Shown here: positions 1 through 10,954 of the stretch, one piece after another | How the letters are laid out: each line of letters begins with the position of its first letter | How positions within the stretch are numbered: position 1 is the stretch's first letter | Source of the DNA: Streptococcus oralis | GTDB lineage: Bacteria > Bacillota > Bacilli > Lactobacillales > Streptococcaceae | NCBI RefSeq assembly: GCF_021497885.1 | Contig: NZ_CP046523.1 | Location: 1,874,841-1,938,840 of the forward strand | Reading direction: 5' to 3' | DNA length: 64,000 nucleotides | Made by a program: the position numbers and the translations under genes | The notes under the pieces: model-generated | What the model saw: only the letters and a program-made list of their open reading frames with translations | Databases searched by the model: none | Told to the model about the DNA's origin: nothing

Positions 1-42
1 GAAGGCTCGCTGCATGAAGTCATAAGATAACAAACTAAGCAT
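1..42 (-). CDS. adcB: AdcB, zinc ABC transporter permease (5' end only)
   Basis: Only the first 14 codons are inside the window; they read [14 protein letters not shown], which matches the start of streptococcal AdcB, the membrane permease of the AdcABC zinc importer. The ATG lies inside the last codons of adcC (overlap of 8 bases), so the two are translationally coupled. The rest of the permease and probably adcA lie beyond the left edge. Confidence 0.85.
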   Translation of the reverse strand, partial: MLSLLSYDFMQRAF

Positions 43-739
43 GTTCCACCTCCTGGTCGCTTTCGTGAACGTTGAAACAACGCCATGGCGAGTCTTGATT
101 GCGCACTAGATGGATATTGCGATCCGCATAGTCCTTGACCTCCTCAGGGTCATGGGTAATCATCAAAACAGCCTTGCCATGATGGTGGGCACTGTGGTGC
201 ATGAGTTCGTAAAATTCATTTTTGCTTCCAGCATCCATCCCTGTCGTCGGCTCATCCAAGACAAAGATATCTGGGTCAGAAGCAAACATCCGGGCAATCA
301 CTGCTCGTTGCTTTTGCCCTCCCGAAAGGGAACCAATTCGTTTGTCACGATGTTCCCACATACCAACTGAGTCTAAACTGGCCTTGATATGCTCCTCATC
401 GTGAGCATTCAAGCGACGGAACCAGCCCTTTCGAGGATAGCGACCCGACTTGACAAATTCATAAACCGTACTCGGAAAGCCAGCATTAAAACTGGCTATC
501 TGCTGAGGAAGATAGGCTATCCTAAGTTTTTTCCCATGAGTATTTGTCTTTGAGATGGTTACCTTACCAAATCTTGGTTGCAAAATACCTAGACTCGCCT
601 TGATAAGCGTCGTCTTGGCAGCCCCATTTTCACCAGTCAGGGTGACAAACTCCCCACTATCAACACTGTAGTTGATGTGCTCGAGGACAGGTTCCTTGTC
701 ATAATAGAAAGACAAGTCCTCTACTGTAATATACCGCAT
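35..739 (-). CDS. adcC: AdcC, zinc ABC transporter ATPase
   Basis: ATP-binding subunit of the high-affinity zinc importer AdcABC; it powers Zn2+ entry through AdcB. The 234 residues show a P-loop at 36-43 (GENGAAKT), Q-loop near 79, signature LSGGQ at 138-142, Walker B ending LDE at 161-163 and an H-loop histidine at 196. The P-loop has Ala where the usual GxxGxGK has Gly; as I recall this is normal for streptococcal AdcC. The His-rich stretch near 181-187 may be metal-related but this is inference. The gene overlaps adcR by one base (TAATG) and adcB by eight, so adcR-adcC-adcB form one operon. Confidence 0.95.
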   Translation of the reverse strand: MRYITVEDLSFYYDKEPVLEHINYSVDSGEFVTLTGENGAAKTTLIKASLGILQPRFGKVTISKTNTHGKKLRIAYLPQQIASFNAGFPSTVYEFVKSGRYPRKGWFRRLNAHDEEHIKASLDSVGMWEHRDKRIGSLSGGQKQRAVIARMFASDPDIFVLDEPTTGMDAGSKNEFYELMHHSAHHHGKAVLMITHDPEEVKDYADRNIHLVRNQDSPWRCFNVHESDQEVEHA

Positions 740-1179
740 TATTTGATTTCTCCTACTAAAGCAGTTAAAAACCGCTGAATAACTTCTTGTTCATTTGGAG
801 TAAACTGACTTGCCACTTGTTCATAGGCTAAGAGCGTGTGCTCATGATGATGGTGGTGTTCTGCCGCTACTGGTCGAGCTAGCTCTGTCAGTTTATAAAA
901 GATCACACGCGCATCCTTGGGATCTCTGGATGTCTCTAACATGCCCTCTTTGACCAAAGACTTGATAGCCTTGGTCACTGCCGCCTGACTAACGTTAAGA
1001 CGACGGGCCAACTCCGAGTTGGTTAGGGATTCTTCGGACAAGAGCATGAGGATGTGTTCCTGAGTATTGGTCAAGGCTACGTCACTCGTGCAATGCCCGA
1101 TCAGAATTTCATGCTGGTTCTCAGATCTCAAGATCACCTCGTTTAAAAAGTTATCGATTTCCTGTGCAAGCTGTCTCAT
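739..1179 (-). CDS. adcR: AdcR, zinc-dependent MarR-family repressor
   Basis: MarR-type winged-helix repressor that binds DNA when loaded with Zn2+ and shuts down adc and related zinc-scavenging genes. The 146-residue protein keeps every zinc ligand described for pneumococcal AdcR: E24, H42, H108 and H112 for site 1 and C30, E41 and E107 for site 2. The HTH spans roughly 53-80 and the wing follows to about 97. It is first in the operon, so it is autoregulated through the operator at 1236-1247. A Shine-Dalgarno (AAGGAG) precedes the ATG. Confidence 0.96.
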   Translation of the reverse strand: MRQLAQEIDNFLNEVILRSENQHEILIGHCTSDVALTNTQEHILMLLSEESLTNSELARRLNVSQAAVTKAIKSLVKEGMLETSRDPKDARVIFYKLTELARPVAAEHHHHHEHTLLAYEQVASQFTPNEQEVIQRFLTALVGEIK

Positions 1180-1235
1180 GTGTTACTCCTTCCCTAGCTA
1201 TCTTTTTCGTAAAAAACATAGATAGTTACCGATTC

Positions 1236-1247
1236 TTTACTGGTTAA
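1236..1247 (-). promoter_or_regulatory. AdcR zinc operator
   Basis: Read on the minus strand the site is TTAACCAGTAAA, one mismatch from the AdcR consensus TTAACYRGTTAA. It lies immediately downstream of, and touches, the -10 hexamer of the adcR promoter, a position suited to zinc-dependent repression of the operon. Confidence 0.8.
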
Positions 1248-1274
1248 TTATATCACAAACCAAAAAAGAGTCAA
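1247..1274 (-). promoter_or_regulatory. adcRCB promoter
   Basis: Minus-strand -35 TTGACT (1269-1274), 16-base spacer and -10 TATAAT (1247-1252). The -35 lies inside the descending arm of the terminator of the upstream 5'-nucleotidase gene, and the -10 abuts the AdcR operator. Confidence 0.85.
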
Positions 1275-1307
1275 GGGAAAAAGGCGTAAAAACGTTTCCC
1301 TAGACTC
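1262..1307 (-). terminator. Rho-independent terminator of the 5'-nucleotidase gene
   Basis: Minus-strand inverted repeat with arms GAGTC-A-AGGGAAA and its complement (1268-1307), followed by six T residues (1262-1267). It ends the nucleotidase transcript about 20 bases after the stop codon and physically contains the adcR -35 element. Confidence 0.85.
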
Positions 1308-1327
1308 TTCTAGATGTAAAATTTAAC

Positions 1328-3355
1328 CTATTTTTGCTTTGGTTTTCGACTCGATAAGATACCCGCCAAACCAGTTACCATTCCCATCAAGAGCAAGAAG
1401 ACGGACTGTTCGCTTCCTGTATTTGGGAGAGCTTTTTCTGAGACAACTGCCTTCTTGCTAAATTGACCAGCCACCTCATAAGTAAGTGGCACATTCGTAG
1501 TCGCATCGCTAGCAGCTGCATTCGTTTGAGGTGTTTCTACCGGCAGACTAAAAGTTGTAGAGTCCACAGAAATCGTCCGTGAGTTCGGATTGATCTTTTC
1601 ATACTGGGTCAAATCAGCAGTTTTCAGATACTCTTCAAAGGCTGCATCCATAGAAGGACCTTCTTCACGCGCACCACCTAACATCGTGTAGCCATCGCCA
1701 CCCGCAGCTAAGAAATCATTGGTTGCAAGATAGTAAGTTTTGGCGAGGTCCAGAAGATCATAACGACCAGTTGCACGGTTTTTAACCTGGATGGCCAAGA
1801 CACGTTTGCCTGATGGTAGGTTGGTATCATAGTAGACCTTCACACCCGAAACTTGCAAGAAGCCACCACTTGGTTCTAACAATGGTTGGCCGTTCTCATC
1901 CAAGACCTTCTTGCCATCCTTATCGACCTGCAAGATAGAGCCGAGTGATTTTTCAAACATATCCAAGACTTGTTGCCCCGTCACTTGGATTTGTGAGATG
2001 GTATTTCCAAATGGAAGAACGGCAATGACATTTCCTTTAGTGATCGGTTTGCCTTTTGCAATGGTTTCACGCAAGCCACCACCATTTGTCACAGCGATGT
2101 CTGTCGGATGGCTAAATCCTGTTTGACCATACTGATAGAGAGAATCTGCTACGACGTTTCCGAGGTTGGTTTCACGGACCCGAACATTTTCACGATCTCC
2201 GTTGAGTTCTACAGGGCTGTTTGAAACGACTTCAACAGCATTTTCAGCATCGTATTTTTGTTTAATGTCTTTGACTAGTTTTTCAACTTTTGGATTGGCA
2301 GTCAGTTTCTTAGCATCAGCAGCTGCAATCAACGTAGGATTGCCCAAAAGCTGACGTGATTTGTAGATAACTTTCCCAACATTATGAAGGTAGCTTCCTG
2401 TTTGGTTATAGGTAACATTGTCTCCATAAGTTGTGGAAGCTACTGTATGAGAGTGACCATCGATTACTGTTACACGTTTCCCTTTCAAACGAGGATTTTT
2501 AGACAAGGCTTCTGCCAAGGTTGAACCACGCCACTCGACTGGAGTTGTGGTATCCACACCCAAGTGAGCAAGCACAACATAGTGTTTGTAGTCCTTACCT
2601 TCTGCACGCGCCTTGGCTTGAACTTCTTCGATGACCTTATTGACTTCAGAGATTGGATCAGTAAAAGTTACCCCTTTAATGTTTTTAGGGTGGGTTTTTG
2701 TAGCAGTTTCAGGTGTTGTCACACCAATCACAACAAACTCATCACCTTCCACAGTCTTATCTTTATCAACGATTGTAGAAGCTTCAAAAAGACGAGCTCC
2801 ATTGACATAGGTATTCGAGCTAAGTAATGGGAATTTCAAGATTTCCTTGTATTTTTTAACTTCATCAAGACCAAAGTCAAACTCATGGTTTCCTACTGCC
2901 ATGGCATCATACTGCATCTGATTGAGAATTTCAGCACGCGCTTCACCCTTGGTAGAGTTGGAAATCGGCAAACCTTGGAAAGCGTCTCCCGCATCAACAA
3001 CCAGAGTATTTTGATTTGATTTCGCACGCTCCTGCTCAATGACAGTCGCTAGTTTAGCATCTCCAATTACTCCCTTTTCCTCTACGATACGACCATGAAC
3101 ATCATTAGTATGTAAGATAACGGTGTCCTTTTCTTCGCTTTTAGTAGATTCAACAGGAGCTGACGGAGCTTCTGCAGATGCAACGGTTGATGGAGTCTCT
3201 ACCTCATTTGTTGGAGTTGCTGACGTAGCGGGAGTTGCTACAACAGCTGAACTTTCTGCAGGAGTTGTTGCTTCCTCAGCATAGACTTGTCCAGCTAAAA
3301 AAGCTGGGGCTAATAGAGCTGTCGACAAGACAGGTAACAAAGAGCGTTTATTCAT
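1328..3355 (-). CDS. Cell-wall-anchored 5'-nucleotidase (LPXTG)
   Basis: Surface enzyme predicted to dephosphorylate extracellular nucleotides, giving nucleosides such as adenosine. The 675 residues carry a signal peptide (about 1-26, cut after VYA), a low-complexity Thr/Ser/Ala/Pro linker to about 75, a metallophosphoesterase domain (DVHGR, DAGDAFQG, GNHEFDFG, DGHSH metal motifs), a C-terminal 5'-nucleotidase domain, and a sortase signal LPNTG at 643-647 followed by a hydrophobic segment and basic tail. Homologues in oral streptococci (Nt5e type) are implicated in adenosine formation and immune evasion; that role is inferred. It is a single-gene unit with its own promoter and terminator. I do not recall it in pneumococcus at this locus. 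Confidence 0.92.
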   Translation of the reverse strand: MNKRSLLPVLSTALLAPAFLAGQVYAEEATTPAESSAVVATPATSATPTNEVETPSTVASAEAPSAPVESTKSEEKDTVILHTNDVHGRIVEEKGVIGDAKLATVIEQERAKSNQNTLVVDAGDAFQGLPISNSTKGEARAEILNQMQYDAMAVGNHEFDFGLDEVKKYKEILKFPLLSSNTYVNGARLFEASTIVDKDKTVEGDEFVVIGVTTPETATKTHPKNIKGVTFTDPISEVNKVIEEVQAKARAEGKDYKHYVVLAHLGVDTTTPVEWRGSTLAEALSKNPRLKGKRVTVIDGHSHTVASTTYGDNVTYNQTGSYLHNVGKVIYKSRQLLGNPTLIAAADAKKLTANPKVEKLVKDIKQKYDAENAVEVVSNSPVELNGDRENVRVRETNLGNVVADSLYQYGQTGFSHPTDIAVTNGGGLRETIAKGKPITKGNVIAVLPFGNTISQIQVTGQQVLDMFEKSLGSILQVDKDGKKVLDENGQPLLEPSGGFLQVSGVKVYYDTNLPSGKRVLAIQVKNRATGRYDLLDLAKTYYLATNDFLAAGGDGYTMLGGAREEGPSMDAAFEEYLKTADLTQYEKINPNSRTISVDSTTFSLPVETPQTNAAASDATTNVPLTYEVAGQFSKKAVVSEKALPNTGSEQSVFLLLMGMVTGLAGILSSRKPKQK

Positions 3356-3388
3356 TTTGAAATCCTTTTCTTTTCTTTTTTCCTTTAT

Positions 3389-3394
3389 ATTATA
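3389..3394 (-). promoter_or_regulatory. -10 element of the 5'-nucleotidase gene
   Basis: Minus-strand TATAAT 33 bases upstream of the ATG. No good -35 hexamer is visible at 16-18 bases. An AAAGGA-type ribosome binding site follows in an AG-rich leader. Confidence 0.55.
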
Positions 3395-3457
3395 CGATAT
3401 TTCTAGAAAAAATAAAACTTTTGACTGGTTTTTATATAAAACATTCGCTATTTAACC

Positions 3458-3484
3458 AAAAAACCTGAACCAAACAGTTCAAGT
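3458..3484 (-). terminator. Terminator of the dlt operon
   Basis: Eight-base stem (3463-3470 with 3477-3484, one G-T pair) and six-base loop, followed on the minus strand by six T residues. It lies directly after the dltD stop codon and before the nucleotidase promoter. Confidence 0.8.
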
Positions 3485-3497
3485 TTTTTTAATCAAT

Positions 3498-5001
<1,504 letters not shown>

Positions 5002-5011
5002 TTATTTCCTT

Positions 5012-6256
5012 TTATTTTTTAAACCACAAATCATTCAAAAATCCAGAAAAGATTAAGAATGAAACCATCACGACATGGAAGGTGACAACCATGCCAAGCA
5101 ACTGAATCCAGCGATTCTCAGGTAAGGAACCCTTCCCAGCTTTTTTCCGTTCTTTATTGAGCGCTTTTTTCTTACGAAGCCAAGCATCATTGATGACCAG
5201 CCCAATCCCATGAAAAAGTCCATAGGCGATGTAGTACCAGGTTACACCATGCCAAAAGCCCATAATCAGCATATTGAGGATATAGGCGACACTTGAGGTC
5301 ATATTGCGATTTTTAAAGACCTTCTTTCTGGTCAACACCATCACCATCCGCATAAAGACAAAGTCACGAAACCAGAAAGACAGACTCATGTGCCAGCGAT
5401 TCCAAAACTCCTTTAAATCCCTAGACAAAAAGGGCTTATTAAAGTTGACAGGACTATGAATACCCATCAAGTTTGAAATGGCTAAGGCAAACATAGAGTA
5501 GCCCGCAAAGTCAAAGAACAGTTCTAAACCGAAGGTGTACATGACCGCTAAAGCGTAGAGGTTAAAGAAACCACCTGTCTGCAAGGCCAAATTTTTCAAC
5601 GGAGGCAATAATGTCTCTCCTAAAATATGCGCCAAGATAAACTTGTAGAGGAAGCCAAGCATGATATATTTGACAGCCTCTTCTAGCATATCCATCAGCT
5701 CATCCCACTCAGGAATGGTCTCGTAATTTTCATTGAAGCGTTTAAAACGATCAATGGGACCACTTGAGAAAGTCGGCATGAAGAGAAGAAAACGTAAGAA
5801 TTGCCAAATCGTTAAATCCTTGATGACACCGTCTCTCAACTCAACGATAACCCCAACTGAACGAAAGGTCAGGTAAGAAATTCCCAAAAAGCCAAACAAA
5901 GATTGAGGGCCATGAATAGCAGGAGATACTTTCACAAAGACGATTGGCAATAGAGATAAAAAGCTAACCAGGTAAAATATCCATTTACTATCCCGTTGTT
6001 TCCTGTACCTTTTGTAGAAAAATACAAGAAGTACTTGCCAGATAACATAAAGGATAAGAGCGCTTATTTGATTCGTCTTTCCACCGACCAACATGGTGAC
6101 GATAAAGAAGAGACTAACAAGCACCTCGTACAAGGCAAAACGTTTCTTGAAAAAAAGACCGATGAAGATAGGTAAAGTCGCAGCAATCACATACAAAAAA
6201 TAATAAAGATTGCCATAAGGTTCCAAATGAGGTAGCTGTTTGTAAAGCTCCATCAT
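5012..6256 (-). CDS. dltB: DltB, MBOAT-family membrane acyltransferase
   Basis: Multi-pass membrane protein of 414 residues that moves D-alanine from DltC across the membrane toward DltD. Many hydrophobic segments are visible, with the family core [18 protein letters not shown] near the middle and the MBOAT histidine in [11 protein letters not shown]. The ATG overlaps the end of dltA by 4 bases (ATGA). Confidence 0.96.
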   Translation of the reverse strand: MMELYKQLPHLEPYGNLYYFLYVIAATLPIFIGLFFKKRFALYEVLVSLFFIVTMLVGGKTNQISALILYVIWQVLLVFFYKRYRKQRDSKWIFYLVSFLSLLPIVFVKVSPAIHGPQSLFGFLGISYLTFRSVGVIVELRDGVIKDLTIWQFLRFLLFMPTFSSGPIDRFKRFNENYETIPEWDELMDMLEEAVKYIMLGFLYKFILAHILGETLLPPLKNLALQTGGFFNLYALAVMYTFGLELFFDFAGYSMFALAISNLMGIHSPVNFNKPFLSRDLKEFWNRWHMSLSFWFRDFVFMRMVMVLTRKKVFKNRNMTSSVAYILNMLIMGFWHGVTWYYIAYGLFHGIGLVINDAWLRKKKALNKERKKAGKGSLPENRWIQLLGMVVTFHVVMVSFLIFSGFLNDLWFKK

Positions 6257-7803
6257 CTATTGTTTACCTCATTGATCAAGCCTTTGATGTCAATCTTACC
6301 ATTAGGAGTCAGCGGTAGGCTGTCCCGATAAAGGAACTTAGATGGCATCATATAGGACATCATGATATCTGTTAAATCTTCCTTGATAGCCTTGGTAATA
6401 TCGATATCACGCTCAAACTGCTCACGAACACCATCTTTTAAGATGACATAGGCTAGTAGATTTTGCACCTTGTGGTCTTTGTTATAGCGCGGAACTGCGA
6501 CAGCTGACTCGATATAACGAGACTTGTTGAGGTTTTGAGAGACATCTTCTAATTCTATGCGGTAACCGTTGAACTTAATCTGGAAGTCCATGCGTCCACC
6601 GTAAAGAAGCAAGCCTTCATCTGTCATGGTTCCCACATCGCCTGTGTGATAGGCTGGCAGACCTTCAAACTCAAAGAAGGCTTCTGCTGTTTTTTCAGGA
6701 TTGTTCATATATCCTTTTGACACAGCTGGCCCAGACACAATGATTTCTCCCTGTTCACCATTTGGCAGTTTATTGCCTTCCTCATCAATGATAAAGGTTG
6801 GAGAATCAGCCTTGCTATAGCCGATTGGTAGGCGTTTGAGAGTCGCTAACATCTCGTCTGTCACAGCAACTGCTGATAGGGCCACTGTCGCTTCTGTTGG
6901 GCCGTAAGCATTGATAATACGGGCATTGGGGAAATGCTCGCGCAGTTTTTGAGCCGTTTTAACCGTCAATTCTTCGCCATCAAAGTAGAAATGCGTGATG
7001 CCAGGCATTTTCTCGCTGTTGAAGTCTTCAGACAACATGGCCATATCTGCAAAGGACGGTGTCGATGTCCAGATAGCGATTGGCAATGAAAAGATGGTCG
7101 CAAAGAGTTGCTTAAAGTCCTGGGTAATGGCTGAAGGAAGAGCAAAAAGCGTACCACCTAGTGCCAAGGTTGGCGCCCAATACATGACAGACAGGTCAAA
7201 AGAATAAGGTGGCTGAGCCAGCATTTGCGGACGACTCGGTATCGCAAATTCCTGATCCGTAATCATCCAGTTGGTAAAGCTGAGGAGGTTATCATGGGAA
7301 ATCTGCACTCCCTTTGGCTTACCAGTCGTACCAGAAGTAAAGATGATGTAGTAGTTGTCATCTCCCTTGACTGGATGCGTAATCTCGTAGCTAGAAGCTT
7401 GAGCAAAAGCTTCATGAACTTGCTCCAAATTCAGCATCGGTGTGCTAGTTTGCTCTAATGGAAAATCCGAGATGGCAATAATCAAACTTGGCTCTGCAAC
7501 TTCTACGATAGCAGAAACTCGTTCCAAGGCCGAATGGCTGTCAATTGGAATATAGGCATGCCCCGACTTAGTCAGCGCTACAAAGGTAGCCAACATCTCA
7601 TACTCCTGACCACCAAAAACGACGACTGGAGATTTCTCAGGCAAGCCAAGTCGATCAATAGCTGCTGCTAAACTATCTGAATCAGCCTTCAGATCACCAT
7701 AAGTGTGCTCTTGGCCTAAAACATTGTAGACAGGATATGTTGGCTGTGTTTGAGCAAAGTGCTCAATCGTTTCAATCATATCTTTTATCGGTTTATTAGA
7801 CAC
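6253..7803 (-). CDS. dltA: DltA, D-alanine:carrier protein ligase
   Basis: Adenylates D-alanine with ATP and loads it on DltC in the cytoplasm. This 516-residue adenylate-forming enzyme shows the P-loop-like [15 protein letters not shown] near 152-166, [10 protein letters not shown] near 299-308, the YHTGDVG motif near 386-392 and the C-terminal catalytic lysine region TPNGKID near the end. It is the second gene of the operon, 20 bases after dltX. D-alanylation lowers envelope negative charge and resistance to cationic peptides depends on it in relatives. Confidence 0.97.
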   Translation of the reverse strand: MSNKPIKDMIETIEHFAQTQPTYPVYNVLGQEHTYGDLKADSDSLAAAIDRLGLPEKSPVVVFGGQEYEMLATFVALTKSGHAYIPIDSHSALERVSAIVEVAEPSLIIAISDFPLEQTSTPMLNLEQVHEAFAQASSYEITHPVKGDDNYYIIFTSGTTGKPKGVQISHDNLLSFTNWMITDQEFAIPSRPQMLAQPPYSFDLSVMYWAPTLALGGTLFALPSAITQDFKQLFATIFSLPIAIWTSTPSFADMAMLSEDFNSEKMPGITHFYFDGEELTVKTAQKLREHFPNARIINAYGPTEATVALSAVAVTDEMLATLKRLPIGYSKADSPTFIIDEEGNKLPNGEQGEIIVSGPAVSKGYMNNPEKTAEAFFEFEGLPAYHTGDVGTMTDEGLLLYGGRMDFQIKFNGYRIELEDVSQNLNKSRYIESAVAVPRYNKDHKVQNLLAYVILKDGVREQFERDIDITKAIKEDLTDIMMSYMMPSKFLYRDSLPLTPNGKIDIKGLINEVNNR

Positions 7804-7823
7804 GGTTTTTCTTCTCCTTCAAA

Positions 7824-7955
7824 CTAGAACTCATTATAAATAAAGGTTCCTTGACTCTGACCAAGGTAACTAAAAAAATAAAGCAAACCAAGTAAGATTA
7901 CAAAATATAGGACGGTCTGTCCCAAAAACATATACAATTTTCTGTGTTTTCCCAT
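7824..7955 (-). CDS. dltX: DltX, small membrane protein of the dlt operon
   Basis: Short peptide of 43 residues (from the ATG at 7955) with one membrane span (YMFLGQTVLYFVILLGLLYF) and the conserved C-terminal tail ending FIYNEF. DltX proteins are the first gene of streptococcal dlt operons and work with DltB/DltD. An upstream in-frame ATG at 8009 would give 61 residues and has a better Shine-Dalgarno (AGGA, 6-7 base spacing), whereas the 7955 start matches family length but lacks one. The extra N-terminus (NHRKL) resembles the segment after the internal start (KHRKL), so it may be a small duplication. Confidence 0.8.
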   Translation of the reverse strand: MGKHRKLYMFLGQTVLYFVILLGLLYFFSYLGQSQGTFIYNEF

Positions 7956-8030
7956 AGTTAGTGTGTTCAATTTTCTATGATTTTTCAAAAAAGCTATGCA
8001 ACTATGCATTTACTATCCTATCTTCCTAAC

Positions 8031-8060
8031 ATTTTACCATTTTATCAACCTTTTTTTCAA
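8031..8060 (-). promoter_or_regulatory. Candidate dlt operon promoter
   Basis: Minus-strand TTGAAA (8055-8060), 18-base spacer, TAAAAT (8031-8036). It would start transcription near 8024, leaving a 15-base leader if the 8009 start is used and about 70 bases if 7955 is used. The AT-rich stretch 8061-8160 holds no other feature I can support. Confidence 0.4.
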
Positions 8061-8231
8061 CTGTTTACCATAATTCAAAAGTTTGTTTTAGCTTATTTTA
8101 AGATAAGTTAAAATATTAATAAAAATTGTTACCAACAATTCTATTTCTTCAAAATCCTAACACCTATTATCACACATTAAACGATTAAAAAATGACAGCA
8201 AACACACGGCTCCCCCTTTGGGCATTTTTAT

Positions 8232-8239
8232 GCTAAAAT
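8232..8239 (+). promoter_or_regulatory. Extended -10 promoter of hslO (leaderless)
   Basis: TGC-TAAAAT-type extended -10 (TG at 8231-8232, hexamer 8234-8239). The hslO ATG at 8247 follows after only 7 bases, so the transcript should begin at or next to the start codon. No Shine-Dalgarno is present and no good -35 is seen. Confidence 0.65.
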
Positions 8240-8246
8240 AGTAGCT

Positions 8247-9119
8247 ATGGATAAAATTATTAAAACAATATCAGAAAGTGGTTCTTTTCGTGCCTTCGTT
8301 CTTGATAGCACAGAAACCGTCCGCACTGCTCAAGAAAAACATCAAACTCAAGCCAGTTCAACTGTCGCACTTGGTCGTACCCTTATCGCTAGCCAAATTC
8401 TCGCAGCCAATGAAAAAGGAAATACCAAACTAACAGTTAAAGTTCTGGGAACGAGCTCTCTCGGTGCCATCATCACGGTCGCAGATACCAAGGGCAATGT
8501 TAAAGGCTATGTGCAAAATCCCGGTGTAGATATCAAAAAAACTGCAACGAGTGAAGTCCTAGTCGGTCCTTTTGTTGGAAACGGTCAATTTCTCGTTATC
8601 ACAGACTACGGTACTGGAAATCCCTACAACTCCATGACTCCTCTAATCTCTGGGGAAATCGGTGAAGACTTGGCCTATTACCTGACTGAAAGCCAACAAA
8701 CCCCTTCAGCAGTCGGCCTCAATGTTCTTTTAGACAAAGATGACAAGGTCGAAGTTGCTGGTGGTTTTCTTCTCCAAGTATTGCCAGGGGCCAAGGAGGA
8801 AGAGATTGCCCGCTTTGAAAAACGCATCCAAGAAATGCCAGCCATCTCAACTCTTCTGGAAAGCGATGACCATATCGAAGCCCTTCTCAAGGCCATCTAT
8901 GGTGACGAATCCTACAAACGCCTATCTGAAGAAGAAATTCGTTTCCAATGTGACTGCAGCAAAGACCGTTTTATGAACGCTCTTGCCAGCCTTCCAAATT
9001 CAGACCTTGAAGAAATGAAAGAGGAAGACCACGGAGTAGAAATCACTTGCCAATTCTGCCAAACTACTTACAACTTTGATGAAAACGACCTGGAGGAACT
9101 CATTCGTGACAAATCTTAA
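8247..9119 (+). CDS. hslO: HslO (Hsp33), redox-regulated chaperonin
   Basis: Cytoplasmic holdase chaperone switched on by oxidation. The 290 residues comprise the N-terminal Hsp33 fold and a C-terminal zinc centre with CxC (FQCDCSK) and CxxC (ITCQFCQ) cysteines that bind Zn2+ when reduced and form disulfides under oxidative stress, relevant for a peroxide-producing streptococcus. dusB starts 14 bases inside its end, so they are co-transcribed. The mRNA is probably leaderless. Confidence 0.95.
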   Translation: MDKIIKTISESGSFRAFVLDSTETVRTAQEKHQTQASSTVALGRTLIASQILAANEKGNTKLTVKVLGTSSLGAIITVADTKGNVKGYVQNPGVDIKKTATSEVLVGPFVGNGQFLVITDYGTGNPYNSMTPLISGEIGEDLAYYLTESQQTPSAVGLNVLLDKDDKVEVAGGFLLQVLPGAKEEEIARFEKRIQEMPAISTLLESDDHIEALLKAIYGDESYKRLSEEEIRFQCDCSKDRFMNALASLPNSDLEEMKEEDHGVEITCQFCQTTYNFDENDLEELIRDKS

Positions 9120-10086
9120 TACACCTTTTATGATTGGCAATGTTGAGATTCCCAATCGCACCGTTTTAGCACCCATGGCTGGTGTCACCAACTCAGCCTT
9201 TCGTACCATCGCAAAAGAGCTCGGAGCTGGACTTGTTGTCATGGAAATGGTCTCTGACAAGGGAATCCAATACAATAACGAAAAAACCCTGCACATGCTT
9301 CATATCGATGAAGGCGAAAATCCGGTTTCTATCCAACTTTTTGGTAGTGATGAAGACAGCCTCGCCCGCGCAGCAGAATTCATCCAAGAAAACACCCAGA
9401 CCGATATCGTCGATATCAACATGGGCTGCCCAGTTAACAAAATCGTGAAGAACGAAGCTGGCGCTATGTGGCTCAAGGACCCAGACAAGATCTACTCTAT
9501 TATCAACAAGGTCCAATCTGTCCTTGATATCCCCCTCACTGTAAAAATGCGTACAGGCTGGTCTGACCCATCCTTAGCCGTGGAAAATGCCCTCGCAGCT
9601 GAGGCTGCAGGTGTCTCTGCCCTCGCCATGCACGGCCGTACCCGCGAACAAATGTATACTGGCCACGCTGACCTTGAGACCCTTCACAAGGTTGCTCAAG
9701 CTTTGACCAAGATTCCATTCATCGCCAACGGTGACATCCGCACTGTCCAAGAAGCCAAACAGCGTATCGAAGAAGTCGGGGCTGACGCTGTCATGATTGG
9801 TCGCGCAGCCATGGGAAATCCCTACCTCTTCAATCAAATCAACCACTACTTTGAAACAGGAGAAATTCTCCCTGATTTGACTTTTGAAGACAAGATGAAA
9901 ATCGCCTACGAACATTTGAAACGCTTGATTAACCTCAAAGGAGAAAACGTAGCCGTTCGTGAATTCCGCGGCCTCGCTCCTCACTACCTCCGGGGGACAT
10001 CTGGCGCTGCCAAACTTCGTGGAGCCATTTCACAAGCTAGCACCCTAGCAGAGATTGAAGCCCTCTTGCAATTAGACAAAGCATAG
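9106..10086 (+). CDS. dusB: DusB-type tRNA-dihydrouridine synthase
   Basis: FMN enzyme that reduces uridines to dihydrouridine in tRNA. The 326-residue TIM barrel shows [13 protein letters not shown] at the N-terminus, the catalytic cysteine in [10 protein letters not shown], the KMRTGW and MHGRTREQ motifs and the FMN-phosphate site [12 protein letters not shown] chose the GTG at 9106, preceded by GGAGG at 9092-9096, because the longer frame from 9076 adds residues read out of the hslO tail. It overlaps hslO by 14 bases. Confidence 0.93.
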   Translation: MTNLNTPFMIGNVEIPNRTVLAPMAGVTNSAFRTIAKELGAGLVVMEMVSDKGIQYNNEKTLHMLHIDEGENPVSIQLFGSDEDSLARAAEFIQENTQTDIVDINMGCPVNKIVKNEAGAMWLKDPDKIYSIINKVQSVLDIPLTVKMRTGWSDPSLAVENALAAEAAGVSALAMHGRTREQMYTGHADLETLHKVAQALTKIPFIANGDIRTVQEAKQRIEEVGADAVMIGRAAMGNPYLFNQINHYFETGEILPDLTFEDKMKIAYEHLKRLINLKGENVAVREFRGLAPHYLRGTSGAAKLRGAISQASTLAEIEALLQLDKA

Positions 10087-10105
10087 TCTCACATCTACAA
10101 CTCAC

Positions 10106-10143
10106 AAAAACGGCAAAGCTCAAAAATGAGTCTTGCCGTTTTT
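10106..10143. terminator. Bidirectional terminator between dusB and the DUF1275 gene
   Basis: Strong hairpin with arms AAAACGGCAAAGCTC / GAGTCTTGCCGTTTT around a short A-rich loop, flanked by A and T runs on both sides. It serves the two convergent genes. Confidence 0.85.
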
Positions 10144-10828
10144 ATATATTTTCATCTTGTAAGTCTAATTGCTTCACTCTAGCTATATAATAGGACATAA
10201 TCAAAAACAAATTAAGGCTGACAATCCATATAGACCATTCATGAAGAAAATGCATCAATACAGCCAAGCTGATTGCGCCCACTATGAAACTTCCCACAAC
10301 AATCCCATAATTTAAGGCCTGACGACGGTATTCTTGGATATTTCCTTCTCTTCTAGCAATGCGATACAAAGCGGTCAGCATCTTTCGGTAATTTCCAGAC
10401 GTCATAAAAATGACATAGGGATGATCTTCAATCAAACTGCCCGTAAATGTTAGCATCATCATTCCTGTTCCAAAAGCGATAAACGGAACTTCTAATAGAG
10501 GAAATCGTGAAAAGAAAGGGAGAATAAGAGTTCCAATAAATAAAGGGAGCAGCATCTTAACCCGCCAGTAGGCCGTTTTGCGGTATTCTTTCATGTGCAA
10601 TGCAAACAGAAATCCTAGAGAAAAGAAAATAATGGAGCAGAATCGTAGCATCGTATTGATAACATTTGAGTCGTGCCAATCAGATATCAATAGGAGAATA
10701 TTCCCTGTCTGTGTCGCTACCAAACTATGGTATTGAATATGGCAAAACACATCCAAAGAACCACCTACAAATCCAAGAAATACTCCCATCAATCGTGTGT
10801 TTTGAGGTAAGATTAATTTATCCGACAT
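10142..10828 (-). CDS. YoaK/DUF1275-family membrane protein
   Basis: Integral membrane protein of 228 residues with about six hydrophobic segments. It has the family hallmarks GFVGGSLDVFCHIQYHSLVATQTGN near 18-42 and a central SGNYRKM motif. The function of DUF1275 proteins is not established. Alone between convergent dusB and the upstream lipoprotein gene, with its own -10 TATAAT. In the pneumococcal order I remember, cbpA and a two-component system occupy this neighbourhood, so this is part of an accessory block. Confidence 0.85.
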   Translation of the reverse strand: MSDKLILPQNTRLMGVFLGFVGGSLDVFCHIQYHSLVATQTGNILLLISDWHDSNVINTMLRFCSIIFFSLGFLFALHMKEYRKTAYWRVKMLLPLFIGTLILPFFSRFPLLEVPFIAFGTGMMMLTFTGSLIEDHPYVIFMTSGNYRKMLTALYRIARREGNIQEYRRQALNYGIVVGSFIVGAISLAVLMHFLHEWSIWIVSLNLFLIMSYYIARVKQLDLQDENI

Positions 10829-10859
10829 GTATTATCACTCGTTTTCCTTTGATTTTTTT

Positions 10860-10884
10860 ATTATACCACTTTCTCTTGGAGAAA
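10860..10884 (-). promoter_or_regulatory. Promoter and inverted repeat upstream of the DUF1275 gene
   Basis: Minus-strand TATAAT (10860-10865) preceded by TGG (extended -10). The spacer contains a perfect inverted repeat TTTCTC-CAA-GAGAAA (10870-10884), a possible operator. Confidence 0.5.
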
Positions 10885-10954
10885 CTAAGTGAAAAACAGT
10901 TGACTCACTCTTTTACAGAACGATTTCTAGTAAGAGTTAAAACACCAAATTTTA

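Noticed and set aside
35..739. AdcC P-loop Ala for Gly (GENGAAKT) as a loss-of-function change
   Set aside because: All other ABC motifs are intact and I recall the same residue in other streptococcal AdcC proteins.
8061..8120. TTTAAG-like repeats upstream of dltX that could be a CiaR site
   Set aside because: The best alignment (TTTAAC-N5-TTAAAA) has several mismatches and no -10 at the correct distance, unlike the perfect htrA site.
9574..9984. Long open frame antisense to dusB
   Set aside because: No ribosome site and fully inside a conserved gene; codon usage is that of the complementary strand.
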